From Prochloraceae cyanobacterium PL24a_bin.78 (GTDB taxonomy: Bacteria; Cyanobacteriota; Cyanobacteriia; Cyanobacteriales; JANQIW01): DNA of 48,089 nucleotides. The notes under the pieces are model-generated. The model made no database searches, was not told the DNA's origin, and saw only the letters and a program-made list of their open reading frames with translations. The stretch is taken from NCBI GenBank assembly GCA_028281945.1, contig JANQIW010000003.1, positions 1-48,089 of the forward strand. The letters run 5' to 3'. The position numbers were made by a program, and so were the translations under genes. Below, piece by piece: positions 34,869 to 44,057 of this stretch; the first letter of the stretch is position 1; each line of letters starts with the position of its first letter.

Positions 34869-35666
34869 ATGAAAGGACTAAATTATGTAGATTTATGCTT
34901 TGTTATTGATACCACTGGAAGTATGGGAGGATTTATAGCGACTGCCAAACAACAATTATTAGATACTGTAGGATTACTATCAGCAGATAATAATATTGAC
35001 TTGCTTATAGGCATGGTGGAATATCGCGATCATCCCCCGGAAGAGAAATCCTTTATTACTCGTGTTTACCAGTTAACTAAAGATATGAAGAAAATGCAGC
35101 AGCAAATTAATCTCTTAAAAGCTGAAGGAGGAGGAGATACACCAGAAGCAGTTTATGATGGAATAATGGATGCCTGTAATAAAATGAAATGGCGTAAGGG
35201 TAGTAGTAGATTTATTCTCCTAGTAGGAGATGCCCAACCCCATGGTTTTGCCACTTGGCTAAGTACTATGACTGGTAATCGTTATAACCATGGAGGCGAT
35301 CGTTGGCCTCAAGGTTGCCCTAGTGGTTTAGATGTGCTACAAGTTGCTGCTGCGGCTGAAAACCAAAGAATATCTATTTATGGTTTATGTATGGGAAACA
35401 TGGATTTAACCGAGAAAGCATTTGATGCCATTGCCACTTCCACAGGAGGTAAAGCTACCAATGTCAGAAATAATTCTCAAATAATACAGTCTATTGTTTC
35501 CGTACTCCAAGAGGAATTTAGTAATATAGAATTTGATGGACTTGTTTTAGAAACAATTAATACTACAGGTGAAACAGATTTAGATAAGATTGCCAAGATT
35601 TTGGAATGTCCTCGTTTACCTGCAGCTGCTTCCCTTGCCCGTTTAGGGAAAAGGGGATTTGTTTAA
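34869..35666 (+). CDS. von Willebrand factor A domain protein
   Basis: The product is 265 residues from the ATG at 34869. A TTG-started frame from 34806 adds only a hydrophobic extension that the family lacks. The vWA MIDAS is DTTGSMGG (14-21), giving the DxTxS metal site, with a Thr in GGGDTPEAVYDGIMDA near residue 92 and an Asp in LLVGDAQPHG. The protein is one vWA fold plus about 40 C-terminal residues. Such stand-alone vWA proteins often work with a kinase or AAA partner. Here the neighbours are a pentapeptide protein and a TPR-like fragment, with no clear partner. A G-rich minisatellite follows. Confidence 0.88.
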   Translation: MKGLNYVDLCFVIDTTGSMGGFIATAKQQLLDTVGLLSADNNIDLLIGMVEYRDHPPEEKSFITRVYQLTKDMKKMQQQINLLKAEGGGDTPEAVYDGIMDACNKMKWRKGSSRFILLVGDAQPHGFATWLSTMTGNRYNHGGDRWPQGCPSGLDVLQVAAAAENQRISIYGLCMGNMDLTEKAFDAIATSTGGKATNVRNNSQIIQSIVSVLQEEFSNIEFDGLVLETINTTGETDLDKIAKILECPRLPAAASLARLGKRGFV

Positions 35667-35752
35667 CAATCGTCAACTGGAAACTATTAACTATTGACAA
35701 ATAATCTTTAATAGTTTCAAATAGTGATGAATAAATACTTGGTTATTCAGGG

Positions 35753-35895
35753 AGAAAAGGGGAATGGTTTCTTTGAGAATGGGGAGATTGGGAGAATGGG
35801 GGAATGGGGGAATGGGAAGAATGGGAAGAATGGGAGGATTGGGGAGATTTGGAGGATTGGGAAGATTTGGAGGATTGGGAAGATTGGGAGGTAGG
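35753..35895 (+). repeat. G-rich minisatellite after the vWA gene
   Basis: GGGG-AGATT-GGG-AGAATG-GGGG-AAT-GGGGG starts at 35781, and AATGGGAAG and GGATTGGGGAGATTT units continue to about 35895. It fits the G-quadruplex pattern on the coding strand, about 90-115 bp after the stop. The rest of the gap (35896-36128) is AT-rich with no feature. Confidence 0.9.
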
Positions 35896-36128
35896 AGTTG
35901 ATACTGAGATTAACGAAAAAAGTTTTTCTTGATTCTCCTAAAATTAGGAAATTTAAACTCTAATCTATAAATTATAATTATTTGTATTCAGAATTATTCT
36001 CAATAGAGCCAAAAAATCAAATTTAGGTTAATATCTTGATAATTAATATTAAGATTTCCAATAAATCAGGGAAAACTTTTATAAAATACTCAGTAAAGTG
36101 TTTGTTAATTTAAAAAGATTTTTTAATT

Positions 36129-37019
36129 ATGATCCAAGATTACCAAAAAGTTATTACCATAGCCACTGAAGTAAGTCATGCAATTTCCAAAGATTTAAAT
36201 AATCCAAAAGCCACTGATCACATTTTATCAATTTATAAAAATCAATTAAATTCAGATTTCATCCAATCATTAAAAACAATAAAAGATTTTTTAGAAAAAA
36301 AAGATCTTCCTCTTTCTTACCAAAATACATCATTGATATATATGTTTGGATTTGAAATGCAAGATTGGGAAGGAGGTAATTCAGAAGTAAACTTAGGAAT
36401 TGCTATTGCTTGCTGGGAATTATTATCTCTACCAAAATCTTACTCCATGTATCCCATACTATGGCCAACAATTCAACTTTCTTTAGGAAAAGCATACTAT
36501 AGGCGATACGAAAAAGGCTGGGGTAATTCAGAGGAAAACCAAGAATTAGCCATTAAATCTTATCAACTTGCCGCAACGGCATTATTAAAAGATAATTCTC
36601 AGTTTGATGAGTTAAATCTCTCAGTAGATGGATTAGAAACAATGAAACTAGTAGAAAAAATACCCGATCGCGATCGCCTTATTTGGGCAGAAACTCAACA
36701 AAAATTAGGTCTTGCATATTACCATCGAATCTGTGGTAACAAAGCTAAAAATGAAGAATTAGCAATTATAGCTTTGACTAGGGCATTACATATTTATACC
36801 CCTGAATCAACACCTGAAGATTGGGCTTATACCAAAATGATGTTAGCTATTGTTTATTCCAACCGTTGTCAAGGTATGAAGAAAAATAATTTAGAAAGAG
36901 CCATGGAGTATTTACAAAAAGCATTAAGTGTAGTATCACAAGAAGAATTTCCCAATCTCTGGGCAGAAATTCAAAACCATCTAGGTAATATTCTTGGCCA
37001 ACAATTGATAAGAATTTAA
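36129..37019 (+). CDS. TPR-like protein, possibly truncated
   Basis: This is a 296-residue all-helical protein. From about residue 190 there are TPR-type units of the kind found in cyanobacterial CHAT-domain proteins: WAETQQKLGLAYYHRICGNK, NEELAIIALTRALHIYTPES, WAYTKMMLAIVYSNRCQGMK, NNLERAMEYLQKALSVVSQE, then WAEIQNHLGNILGQQ. An earlier, weaker unit lies near residues 120-150. The protein stops abruptly inside what would be the next repeat, and no CHAT protease or other effector domain follows in the 574-bp gap. It may be a shortened descendant of a longer TPR protein. Function unknown. Confidence 0.7.
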   Translation: MIQDYQKVITIATEVSHAISKDLNNPKATDHILSIYKNQLNSDFIQSLKTIKDFLEKKDLPLSYQNTSLIYMFGFEMQDWEGGNSEVNLGIAIACWELLSLPKSYSMYPILWPTIQLSLGKAYYRRYEKGWGNSEENQELAIKSYQLAATALLKDNSQFDELNLSVDGLETMKLVEKIPDRDRLIWAETQQKLGLAYYHRICGNKAKNEELAIIALTRALHIYTPESTPEDWAYTKMMLAIVYSNRCQGMKKNNLERAMEYLQKALSVVSQEEFPNLWAEIQNHLGNILGQQLIRI

Positions 37020-37594
37020 GTACAAGTTTTAAAGGTAGTGTGAAGATGCACCGGTAGATTTCGATCTCTCAATTAATGATTGAGACAATACTAGTAAAAT
37101 TCATACCAAAGAAAATTTTCTAGATCATTGGGATTAATAAAAAAAAATTAGATATTTAGATAAAACCTGTTCCTATTAAAACTCATTAACTGATACTATT
37201 CAGATAAATTGGATTCCTATATTTTCTAGTTTTAGATCTAAAAAGATAATTATTGAGTCTTTTCAAGAATTACAAAAGAAGAAAAGTTATATCAATTCTC
37301 TTGTATTTTTGGAAATTCTTCAATCTTTTTTTTTATATTCGTATCAAGATTATTTAATATGGTTTTTCCATATGATAGATTTTTATAAGGAAGACAAAGA
37401 GTAGGGCTTTTCCTTGATAGTTCAAGATCTATGATTTTTAAACTCTATCATTATTTTTGAAAATTCAAATTAAATTGATCAAGTTTTTTGAAAAAAAATA
37501 GTAAATCCAAATTTTTGCTAAGGAAGAATATAATATAATATCCATGGTCCAAGGAAATTACCAAACTAAATTTTAGAAAAATAAAAATTATAAA
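37020..37594. other. 575-bp gap, no gene seen
   Basis: AT-rich. A CTCTATCATTATTTTTGAAA repeat-A-like core is present near 37443. An inverted repeat GATTTCGATCTCTCAATTAA...TTGAGAC lies near 37058. I find no remnant of a CHAT or TPR coding sequence continuing from the previous gene. Confidence 0.5.
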
Positions 37595-38278
37595 ATGAGT
37601 TACTTAGAGCAAGAATATTTAGAACCCCAAGAACAGGGAATAGAAGACCAAAAAAAACAAATAGAAGATTTACAAAAACAATTAAGAGAACTACAAAAAG
37701 CCCTACGTTCCGATGAATTATTACATCGAGCTAGACAAGCAGCCGATCGAGAAATAGATCAATGGATGACTGGCGGAGAAAAACTAGCCAAAGATATTTG
37801 CTCAATATATCCTCCAGATGCCATTGTTTCCATGGCAAAAGAAATAAGCGATCGATTTGCAGCCATCGCCCAACAACATCAACAATATGCAGCCAGCAAA
37901 AGATTCCTCAATCCCTCTGCCGATAGTGAAGATGATGCCACTGACAATAATTTTACCCCTGGAAACCAAAATAATAATGGTGGAAAAACAGAACCAGAAG
38001 TGGTAGAAGTAGCAGTATTAGAAGCTCAACCAGACTTACCAGATTCTGACGACACAGTTACGCCTTTAACCAGTGAACAAATTGAATATATTCTCAAGAA
38101 AGAAAACTCTGAAGATTTGATCTTAGAAGTAAGAAATTATTGGGAAATATCAAGTTCAATTAAAAAGCTTCCAACCCTTGCTAAATATTTAGAGAAAAAA
38201 GATGTAACTCATGAAGCACTAATTAATGCTATCGCCTTCTCTAAAGAAAAACTAGCTCGTGAAAGTAGAGTAAGTTAG
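37595..38278 (+). CDS. Coiled-coil protein of unknown function
   Basis: This is a 227-residue protein. It has an N-terminal coiled coil at about 15-45 (QGIEDQKKQIEDLQKQLREL), then a helical segment with IDQWMTGGEKLAKDICSIYP and ISDRFAAIAQQHQQYAASKR. An acidic, Asn/Gly-rich linker spans about 108-155 (SADSEDDATDNNFTPGNQNN). The C-terminal helical domain has TPLTSEQIEYILKKENSEDL and LPTLAKYLEKKDVTHEALINA. There is no signal peptide or membrane span. I do not recognise the family. It stands 80 bp before a convergent phosphoesterase gene. Confidence 0.7.
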   Translation: MSYLEQEYLEPQEQGIEDQKKQIEDLQKQLRELQKALRSDELLHRARQAADREIDQWMTGGEKLAKDICSIYPPDAIVSMAKEISDRFAAIAQQHQQYAASKRFLNPSADSEDDATDNNFTPGNQNNNGGKTEPEVVEVAVLEAQPDLPDSDDTVTPLTSEQIEYILKKENSEDLILEVRNYWEISSSIKKLPTLAKYLEKKDVTHEALINAIAFSKEKLARESRVS

Positions 38279-38356
38279 ATCAAAAAAATCTCAAAAAACT
38301 CAACTTATTTATTGATAGTGCATTGTTATAATAATTTGCAAAATTAATGATAGATT

Positions 38357-39196
38357 TTAATGGATTGGGATTTCAGTGATTTTTCCTTGGCTAGAGAGAT
38401 GAAAAATAGCCATTGCTTCTCTACCTTTGGTGACATTTGCTAAACAACAAATATGGCAAGAATTGCCATCAGGAAAACTTAAAGAATTGCGATAGGGAAA
38501 ATGCATATGGCCACATAATACTAAACGGGGTTGGAGAATTTCTATCAGGTATGATGCGTATTCATTGCCTATTTCTTCATATTTTCTTCTTGGTAAATAT
38601 TGAGATAATATCTCTTGATCTTTTTCAGCAACAATATTATTAGCCCATTCATGGAGAAGAAGAATATCTGTTTTTTGATAATCAATTGCTTGATTAATTT
38701 CTTTATATGTAAAGCCAATATAATCAGAATTAGAGCGAGAATTAATTTGGGAAATTGGGGGACGATTGTCAAATAATTTTGCTTTATAAATACCAGAAAC
38801 TCCTACTATTTTTAAGCCTGCTAATTCTAAACAACCTACCCTACCTAAATAATAACAATTAGATGCAATTTCTGTAACTTTTGGAGGCAATCGATCGAGG
38901 AATCCATAAGGCTCATGATTACCTCCAATAAAATAAATGGGATAGGGAAATTGGTAGTTTTTAGTATAGAAATGATGAAATTCTCCTAGTTTTTTGTATT
39001 TGCTAGGAGCATCCATTGTCATAACATCGGCATAGTTTCTATGGGGTTCAAAATCTCCTACTTGAAGTACAAAACTGATAGATTTATTTAGTTTAGATTG
39101 TATTTTGTCGAGAATTGCTAACATTAAATACATCTCTCCATGTACATCTCCTACTGCTGCAAAATAAGTATCTTGAATGGGATTTATTTTATTCAT
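38357..39196 (-). CDS. Calcineurin-like metallophosphoesterase
   Basis: This 279-residue protein has the five metal-binding blocks in order: GDVHGEMYLM (17-26, D18 and H20), LQVGDFEPH near 45, YFIGGNHEPYG near 88 (GNHE), LLLHEWANN near 180 and LCGHMHFPYR near 231 (GHxH). It hydrolyses phosphomonoesters or diesters with two metals. The first block resembles diadenosine-tetraphosphatase and phage-PPase-like members, but the substrate cannot be assigned. It is the only minus-strand gene between 24.6 and 42.7 kb. It could be independent of the neighbouring accessory genes. Confidence 0.9.
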   Translation of the reverse strand: MNKINPIQDTYFAAVGDVHGEMYLMLAILDKIQSKLNKSISFVLQVGDFEPHRNYADVMTMDAPSKYKKLGEFHHFYTKNYQFPYPIYFIGGNHEPYGFLDRLPPKVTEIASNCYYLGRVGCLELAGLKIVGVSGIYKAKLFDNRPPISQINSRSNSDYIGFTYKEINQAIDYQKTDILLLHEWANNIVAEKDQEILSQYLPRRKYEEIGNEYASYLIEILQPRLVLCGHMHFPYRNSLSFPDGNSCHICCLANVTKGREAMAIFHLSSQGKITEIPIH

Positions 39197-39860
39197 TAAT
39201 TTTCAATATTTTATCTTAATTTTTTATCTTGAAAGATTACTTAGAAAGAATTATTAGCTAATTATTTTTAAACAATTAACTCCATCTTCTTAAGTATTAA
39301 GTATGCTTTGATTTTATCCAATAGTTAATAGTAAAAAGTAAATTTTAGGAAAAGTTTTTAATCAGCAATACCGAAAATCTGAGTCATCACAACCAAACTT
39401 GTTAAAAAGTAAATTAGATGTTATAATAAGAATAGTTCAAGACTAATACTAATATCAATTTATCTTTAATCATGATAAAGTTAAAAATTTCCAAGTGTAG
39501 GATAATAAACCAAAATTTATTCTCCCATTCTCCCCATTCAACCCAATCTTCCCATTCTCCCCATTGCCATCAATCATACTCAAGAAAACCATTCCTCCCA
39601 TTCAACCCAATCTTCCTAATCTCCACGAAGGTGTCTATCACAATTATAGGAAAAACGATATAAATCCGATTTTCAAAACCAACTTATCCCAATTGTAGAA
39701 TTGTGAATTATTATGAATTATTACCGCAATTAGCTATCACTATCAGGAAAATAGAAGTAAAAATAGATGGTTTAGATTTTTTTATAATTACTTTATGTAA
39801 ACTGTAATTCTTAAAATTAACAACTTCACTAAAAAATGGCTAAAAATAAATAAAACTAAA
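39197..39860. other. Gap with C-rich minisatellite and repeat fragments
   Basis: A 664-bp divergent gap. At 39518-39625 CCCATTCTCC and CCCATTCAACCCAATCTT units form a minisatellite. It is followed by TGTCTATCACAATTATAGGA, similar to text after the minisatellite at 14910, and by AAATCCGATTTTC, a MITE left-end-like sequence (39663). This is one of the few minisatellites not placed after a stop codon. No gene is seen. Confidence 0.65.
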
Positions 39861-42131
39861 ATGATGATTGATCAATCAATTAACAAATTATTGAATCCTA
39901 GAATTGCTGAAGCCTTATCCTATGGCAATCCTGGAGAAAAAATAACTATTCGGCTAAATAGAGGAAAATTAGTCAAAGCAAATGCCGCTAATGTGATTAA
40001 TTCAACCAAAGTTTTAGCAGCAAAAACCGAAGATGGAAACTGGTATGTTTGGAGTCAAACTTCTCCTCGGAAAATCAGCCAACAAACCATTGATTTTTAT
40101 CAGTCTAAAATTATCCCAGAAGTTATAGAGAGTGTTGGAATTTTTTTAGTATTAGTTTCGGATTCTTTAGACAAGGTATTATTTAGAGGAGGAGATATTG
40201 CTAGACAACAATTAGTAGATAGAAGTAATTCTGGAATAAGAATTATTGGAGTAACTAAAACAGGTTTAGGAGTTAATAATTATATTAGTATTTGGGAGGA
40301 AACAGAATCTAATAATTTGGTTATTTTTAATAATAGAATATCAACATTAATTCCTATTCAAAATGTATTTGACTCTTTGTTTACAAAAAATAACTTTAAT
40401 TGGTATGGTGGTAGTTATTACGGAGTAGCTAATCCTCAACGAAGTTTTATAGATAATCCACAAGATTTGCCAGAGAATATCACTGAAACTGGGGATAATG
40501 ATGTTTTAGCAGGACCTGGAATTACTCAAGTTATAAATCCCATTCCTTTTACCAATACTAGCATAAATTTTACTCGTGTAGTTAGTCAAAATGGGAGTGG
40601 TTATTTTTCTGAAGAAACTCGTAGCAGTAATGGTAATGCATCTGGTAGCCCAGGAGGAGACAGTTATTCTGGGATTAAAACTACTTCTATTAATAGAATA
40701 ATTAATACTTTTGCTGATACTAAAACCAAATTATTAGACACAGAATTTGTTGGCAATTTTACTAGCAATCTTATAGAGACTTCTAGTGTAACAGAAGAAT
40801 TTAATAGCAGTGGCGCATTAGATAATGCTGCTGAATTACCAGCTGAAATTTCTTTGATGAAACTATCTTTTTCTGGGGTAAATCAAACAATAATTTCTAA
40901 CGAAACTGTAGCTATTCCTATTAGCCCAGGATTTACCAAAATTTTTACTGAATCTAGTTTTACTGAGTCTAATTCTACTCCTAGAATTATAGAAGCTAAT
41001 CATAATCCTCCTTTTAATAATATTTTTGGCTTTGAAACATTATCGGCACCAATTACAAGGGTTGATGATATTTCTTCTAGTTTTACTAATAATTTTTTTA
41101 GAGAAATTCCTGTCCCAATTATTGTTGCTTCTGATAATTCTAGTGCCCTTTACTATTACCGAAGAGAGAGAAAAAATGTAACTACAAATACTAATACTAC
41201 TTTAAATAATCCTAGTGGTTTTATAACTACACTTAGGGAATCATTAAGTTTAGATTTTGCTATACAAACAGATAGTAATCGAGAAACAATTATAGAGAAT
41301 TATAGTGATTTTATTCCATCTTCTATACTCGAACATCGTTTTTTCTCTACCAATAATGATGTTTTAATTAATTCAGAAAATAGTTTTTTTATGAAGCTAG
41401 ATAATTCTTTTAATATGGCATCTATTCCTGCTGAAGGTGATAGTATTACTTTCAATATTAATAGTTTTTATGTATCTTATTATGACAATAATTCTCAACC
41501 AATAGTTTCCTATGCTACTGACTATTCCGTGATGAGAATTTTTGATCAATCTTCTAATAATAGAAATTTAGTAAGGGAAACTATTAATATTAATAATACG
41601 CGAGAGTATGGTTTTTTGGATAATTTAGAGGGTAATTCTGTTTATTTAGTCTATCCAAGTGATAGTCTCGAATCAAGTGTTACTATTTGTGAGGCAACTA
41701 TAACTAACATAGTTTTTAGCGATATTAATAATAATGAAAACAATGGATTTACGAGGAGAAGAAATTTTCAAGAGGTAACTTTTACCATTAATTCTGTAGT
41801 AAATGCACCTTATATTTTTTATGCTTCTTTTAAAGATTCGACTCAAGTTTATGCTGTGAGTAAAGTCAATATTTGGGCTGCTATTTTTGAGACTATTAAA
41901 AATGCCAATTTAGAAGGAGTAAATTTTGCTAGAGTCGAGGATGATTTTTTTCTTTACTTTTTTCCTAAAGAAGCCATTATTGAAGAGATAAATCAAGAAT
42001 TTCAAAGTGCTGTTGATATTTATAAATTTATTGATGGCAATTGGATTTGGCAGGGAAATATGCAAGGTAATCGTTTACCTTTTACTGGAGATTTAAATAA
42101 TTTCGCTAGCAGAGTTTCTGTTTTTCTTTAA
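39861..42131 (+). CDS. Large Asn/Ser-rich protein of unknown family
   Basis: This is a 756-residue protein with no signal peptide and no membrane span. Residues 1-150 look like a folded domain (IAEALSYGNPGEKITIRLNR, then KVLAAKTEDGNWYVWSQTSP). Residues 200-560 are Asn/Ser/Thr-rich beta-type sequence of low complexity (for example FTESSFTESNSTPRIIEANH). The end has VDIYKFIDGNWIWQGN followed by GDLNNFASRVSVFL. It has no cysteine-rich or catalytic motif that I can see. Composition and lack of signal resemble the fibre-like protein at 30105, but I see no direct homology between the two. The start is at one of two adjacent ATGs (39861 or 39864), with no clear ribosome binding site. A 55-residue gene follows after 33 bp. 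Confidence 0.7.
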   Translation: MMIDQSINKLLNPRIAEALSYGNPGEKITIRLNRGKLVKANAANVINSTKVLAAKTEDGNWYVWSQTSPRKISQQTIDFYQSKIIPEVIESVGIFLVLVSDSLDKVLFRGGDIARQQLVDRSNSGIRIIGVTKTGLGVNNYISIWEETESNNLVIFNNRISTLIPIQNVFDSLFTKNNFNWYGGSYYGVANPQRSFIDNPQDLPENITETGDNDVLAGPGITQVINPIPFTNTSINFTRVVSQNGSGYFSEETRSSNGNASGSPGGDSYSGIKTTSINRIINTFADTKTKLLDTEFVGNFTSNLIETSSVTEEFNSSGALDNAAELPAEISLMKLSFSGVNQTIISNETVAIPISPGFTKIFTESSFTESNSTPRIIEANHNPPFNNIFGFETLSAPITRVDDISSSFTNNFFREIPVPIIVASDNSSALYYYRRERKNVTTNTNTTLNNPSGFITTLRESLSLDFAIQTDSNRETIIENYSDFIPSSILEHRFFSTNNDVLINSENSFFMKLDNSFNMASIPAEGDSITFNINSFYVSYYDNNSQPIVSYATDYSVMRIFDQSSNNRNLVRETININNTREYGFLDNLEGNSVYLVYPSDSLESSVTICEATITNIVFSDINNNENNGFTRRRNFQEVTFTINSVVNAPYIFYASFKDSTQVYAVSKVNIWAAIFETIKNANLEGVNFARVEDDFFLYFFPKEAIIEEINQEFQSAVDIYKFIDGNWIWQGNMQGNRLPFTGDLNNFASRVSVFL

Positions 42132-42164
42132 GCATCTATTATTAACCATTAACTATTAAGAATT

Positions 42165-42332
42165 ATGAACGATATTACCAATTTAATTAACCGCATTCGC
42201 CCTAAAGTTGTTAAAGTTACTAAACCAGATTTAAATGCAAGAGTTATTAGGATTTCAAATCTCGATCGAACTTTAGAAATTCCTATTCAAGATTCAATTA
42301 ATGTCAGCAAATCTACAGGAGATTTTGGTTAA
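42165..42332 (+). CDS. 55-residue protein following the 756-residue gene
   Basis: A short ORF from ATG (MNDITNLINRIRPKVVKVTK) to TAA, 33 bp after the large gene. It has a basic first half with a beta-like RVIRISNLDRTLEIPIQ second half, no membrane span and no known family. The short spacing, same strand and a hairpin 25 bp after its stop suggest that it is the last gene of a two-gene unit with the 756-residue protein. Confidence 0.55.
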   Translation: MNDITNLINRIRPKVVKVTKPDLNARVIRISNLDRTLEIPIQDSINVSKSTGDFG

Positions 42333-42356
42333 ATTTTAGAGTAAAAATTCTATTTA

Positions 42357-42384
42357 AAAGATTCTCTAAATAGAGGGAATCTTT
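42357..42384 (+). terminator. Hairpin after the 55-residue gene
   Basis: AAAGATTC-TCTA and TAGA-GG-GAATCTTT form a 12-bp stem with a two-base bulge and AA loop. A weak pyrimidine tail follows (GACTTTCTC). It sits 25 bp after the stop at 42332. Probable transcription end or mRNA 3' stabiliser. Confidence 0.55.
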
Positions 42385-42447
42385 GACTTTCTCAAAGGTA
42401 TTTATGTTATTATGGTTTGGATATTTAATTAAAAATAAAACTTAATT

Positions 42448-42654
42448 ATGAACATAGAATTAATCAATTCCCTAGATACTAATACTATATATTTACTAGC
42501 TATAGCTCATTGTTTAATCGGAATTATAGCAGCAATAATTGCCAAAAGGAAAGGCTATAATTTTCCCCTTTGGCTTCTATTTGGATTAATCGGTGGAACG
42601 CCAATTTTGATTTTAGCGTTGTTAAAAAAGAATTTAATTAAAGATATTAATTAG
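42448..42654 (+). CDS. Small two-span membrane protein
   Basis: This 68-residue hypothetical protein has hydrophobic segments at about 14-33 (YLLAIAHCLIGIIAAIIAKR) and 40-60 (PLWLLFGLIGGTPILILALL), separated by a short KGYNF turn, plus a Lys-rich tail. The second span resembles the small "GxxxP" membrane proteins common in bacteria. No function is known. Its stop is one base from the stop of the convergent CDGSH gene. Confidence 0.6.
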   Translation: MNIELINSLDTNTIYLLAIAHCLIGIIAAIIAKRKGYNFPLWLLFGLIGGTPILILALLKKNLIKDIN

Positions 42655-42655
42655 C

Positions 42656-42892
42656 TTATAATTTAGTGTGACTTCCATCACAAAAAGGCTTATTTTCTGA
42701 ATATTTACAATTACATAATGCCACTTGTTTTGCCTCAGTAATTTCAAAAGCCATAGGGGTAAAATCACTGTCGGCATGGGATCCATCGCAATATGGTTGT
42801 TTTTTGGATTGTCCACAACTACACCAATAATACTTGCCGGGTTCCAAGGTTAATACCGCAGGCTTTTTATCAGCAATAACAGGTTTATTCAT
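42656..42892 (-). CDS. Dual-CDGSH iron-sulfur protein
   Basis: This 78-residue protein has two complete CDGSH [2Fe-2S] sites. The first is C24-x-C26 with C35 and H39 (PYCDGSH). The second is C60-x-C62 with C71 and H75 (PFCDGSH). This tandem form lacks a membrane anchor, unlike mitoNEET, and matches the CISD3-type arrangement. It probably serves in electron or cluster transfer in the cytosol. It is convergent with the small membrane protein and preceded by a 434-bp gap. Confidence 0.95.
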   Translation of the reverse strand: MNKPVIADKKPAVLTLEPGKYYWCSCGQSKKQPYCDGSHADSDFTPMAFEITEAKQVALCNCKYSENKPFCDGSHTKL

Positions 42893-43326
42893 TTTGATTC
42901 TCCTCTCAATTTAAAGTGTTTTTATTCTCTCGTTTTATTCTAGATTGTTTTTTAAAATATGACAATAACTAATTTTATTGACATTTTGTCTTGATTTTAT
43001 TGACAATTGATTGAGTTTAAATTTATAACAGTTTAATTAGAAGTTTAAGTTAGAAAACAATTGAAAATTTACTTCCTATTTTTTGTGTCGTAACTATTAA
43101 TTATTAAATGAGAAGTTGGAGGATAGATAAATAGTATTAATTTCTAATGTTTATCTATTTCCTCTTTTATCAAAAAAATAAGGCAAGATGTAGCTGTTTT
43201 AAGAGGGTTTTTTGCTAGTCAAGAATTAAAATTAAGAGAGGATATCAAGAGAATTGAAAAAGATGTTTTTTGTTAAAATATTACTATCTACAACTATAAA
43301 TTCAAGAAAAAAATAAGGGTAAAAAT
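42893..43326. other. 434-bp gap with possible gene remnant
   Basis: Between 43172 and 43276 a frame without a start codon reads SFIKKIRQDVAVLRGFFASQ and ends ELKLREDIKRIEKDVFC-stop. This is protein-like, but no ATG, GTG or TTG opens it in a useful place. It may be the tail of a decayed small gene. The rest holds the two divergent promoters, with no recognisable boxes. Confidence 0.35.
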
Positions 43327-43668
43327 ATGAGTGTCAAAAGAATAATTTATCTAATCTTGGCTATTCTCGGAATTCTCATTCCTTGGTACTATAATTTACA
43401 ATTTTTTAGTGAAACAGGGTTGGCAGATTTTATTAATGAAAGTTCTACTAATCTTGCGGCTCAATCTGTGAGTTTTGATTTATTTATTGCTACCTTTGCG
43501 GGATGTGTTTGGATGTATTTGGAATCTAAACGAATGGAAATGAATTATGTTTGGTTATATATTTTTGCAGGCTTGTTTGTCTCTTTTTCTTTTGCTTTTC
43601 CTTTTTTCTTGTTTATTCGCGAAAGAAAGTTGGAAGGTTTAACGGATGAAGTTATTACTAATAAGTAA
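43327..43668 (+). CDS. DUF2834-family membrane protein
   Basis: This 113-residue protein has three hydrophobic spans at about 5-24, 50-70 and 77-103. It carries the family's WYYNLQFF turn after the first helix and a WMYLESKRMEMNYVW linker. DUF2834 proteins are small membrane proteins of unknown function. A purine-rich, G-biased minisatellite starts seven bases after the stop. Confidence 0.85.
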   Translation: MSVKRIIYLILAILGILIPWYYNLQFFSETGLADFINESSTNLAAQSVSFDLFIATFAGCVWMYLESKRMEMNYVWLYIFAGLFVSFSFAFPFFLFIRERKLEGLTDEVITNK

Positions 43669-43674
43669 TATGGA

Positions 43675-44056
43675 GATAGGGAAGATTGGGAATTGTGGGG
43701 AAGTTGAGGAGATAGAAAGGGAAGGAAAATAGAGAAACTGTAGAGGGTAGAGGAGTTAATGTTGGGATAGAAGGTGGGAAGTATTGGGAGGTGGAGAAGA
43801 TGGAGGAGTTGGGGTAAGTTTGGTGAGGATAGATTTATGAAGATTATTCTCCATTGAGGTTTTTAGTTTCTTCTATCCTTTTGGAAATTTGATATAAGTT
43901 ATGGATTGCCAATTTCTATTCTCCTTTGTGTTTCAACTCCCTTTTGTCTTCTTTTACTAGGATTCTCCCTTGTTTTTTCTTACTCTCTTGTCTCAAAGGA
44001 TAATTCTTTATCTTCCCATTCCTCCCATTCTCCTCAATCTCCCACACTTCTTTGTC
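43675..44056. repeat. Two convergent minisatellite blocks
   Basis: The gap between the DUF2834 gene (+) and the NACHT gene (-) has G-rich units on the + strand at 43675-43815 (GGAGATAGGGAAGATTGGG and so on). C-rich units (TTCCCATTCCTCCCATTCTC) occupy about 44010-44056. Each block is therefore G-rich on the coding strand of its adjacent gene. The middle (43816-43965) is non-repetitive and AT-rich. Short ORFs through the blocks are repeat-encoded. Confidence 0.8.
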
Positions 44057-44057
44057 T

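Noticed and set aside
39472..39663. 63-codon ORF in the gap before the 756-residue gene
   Set aside because: Runs through the CCCATTC minisatellite and has His/Ser/Pro text typical of it.
43172..43276. Protein-like open frame ending KRIEKDVFC
   Set aside because: No usable start codon in frame. At most a decayed gene tail, so it is noted only in the gap description.
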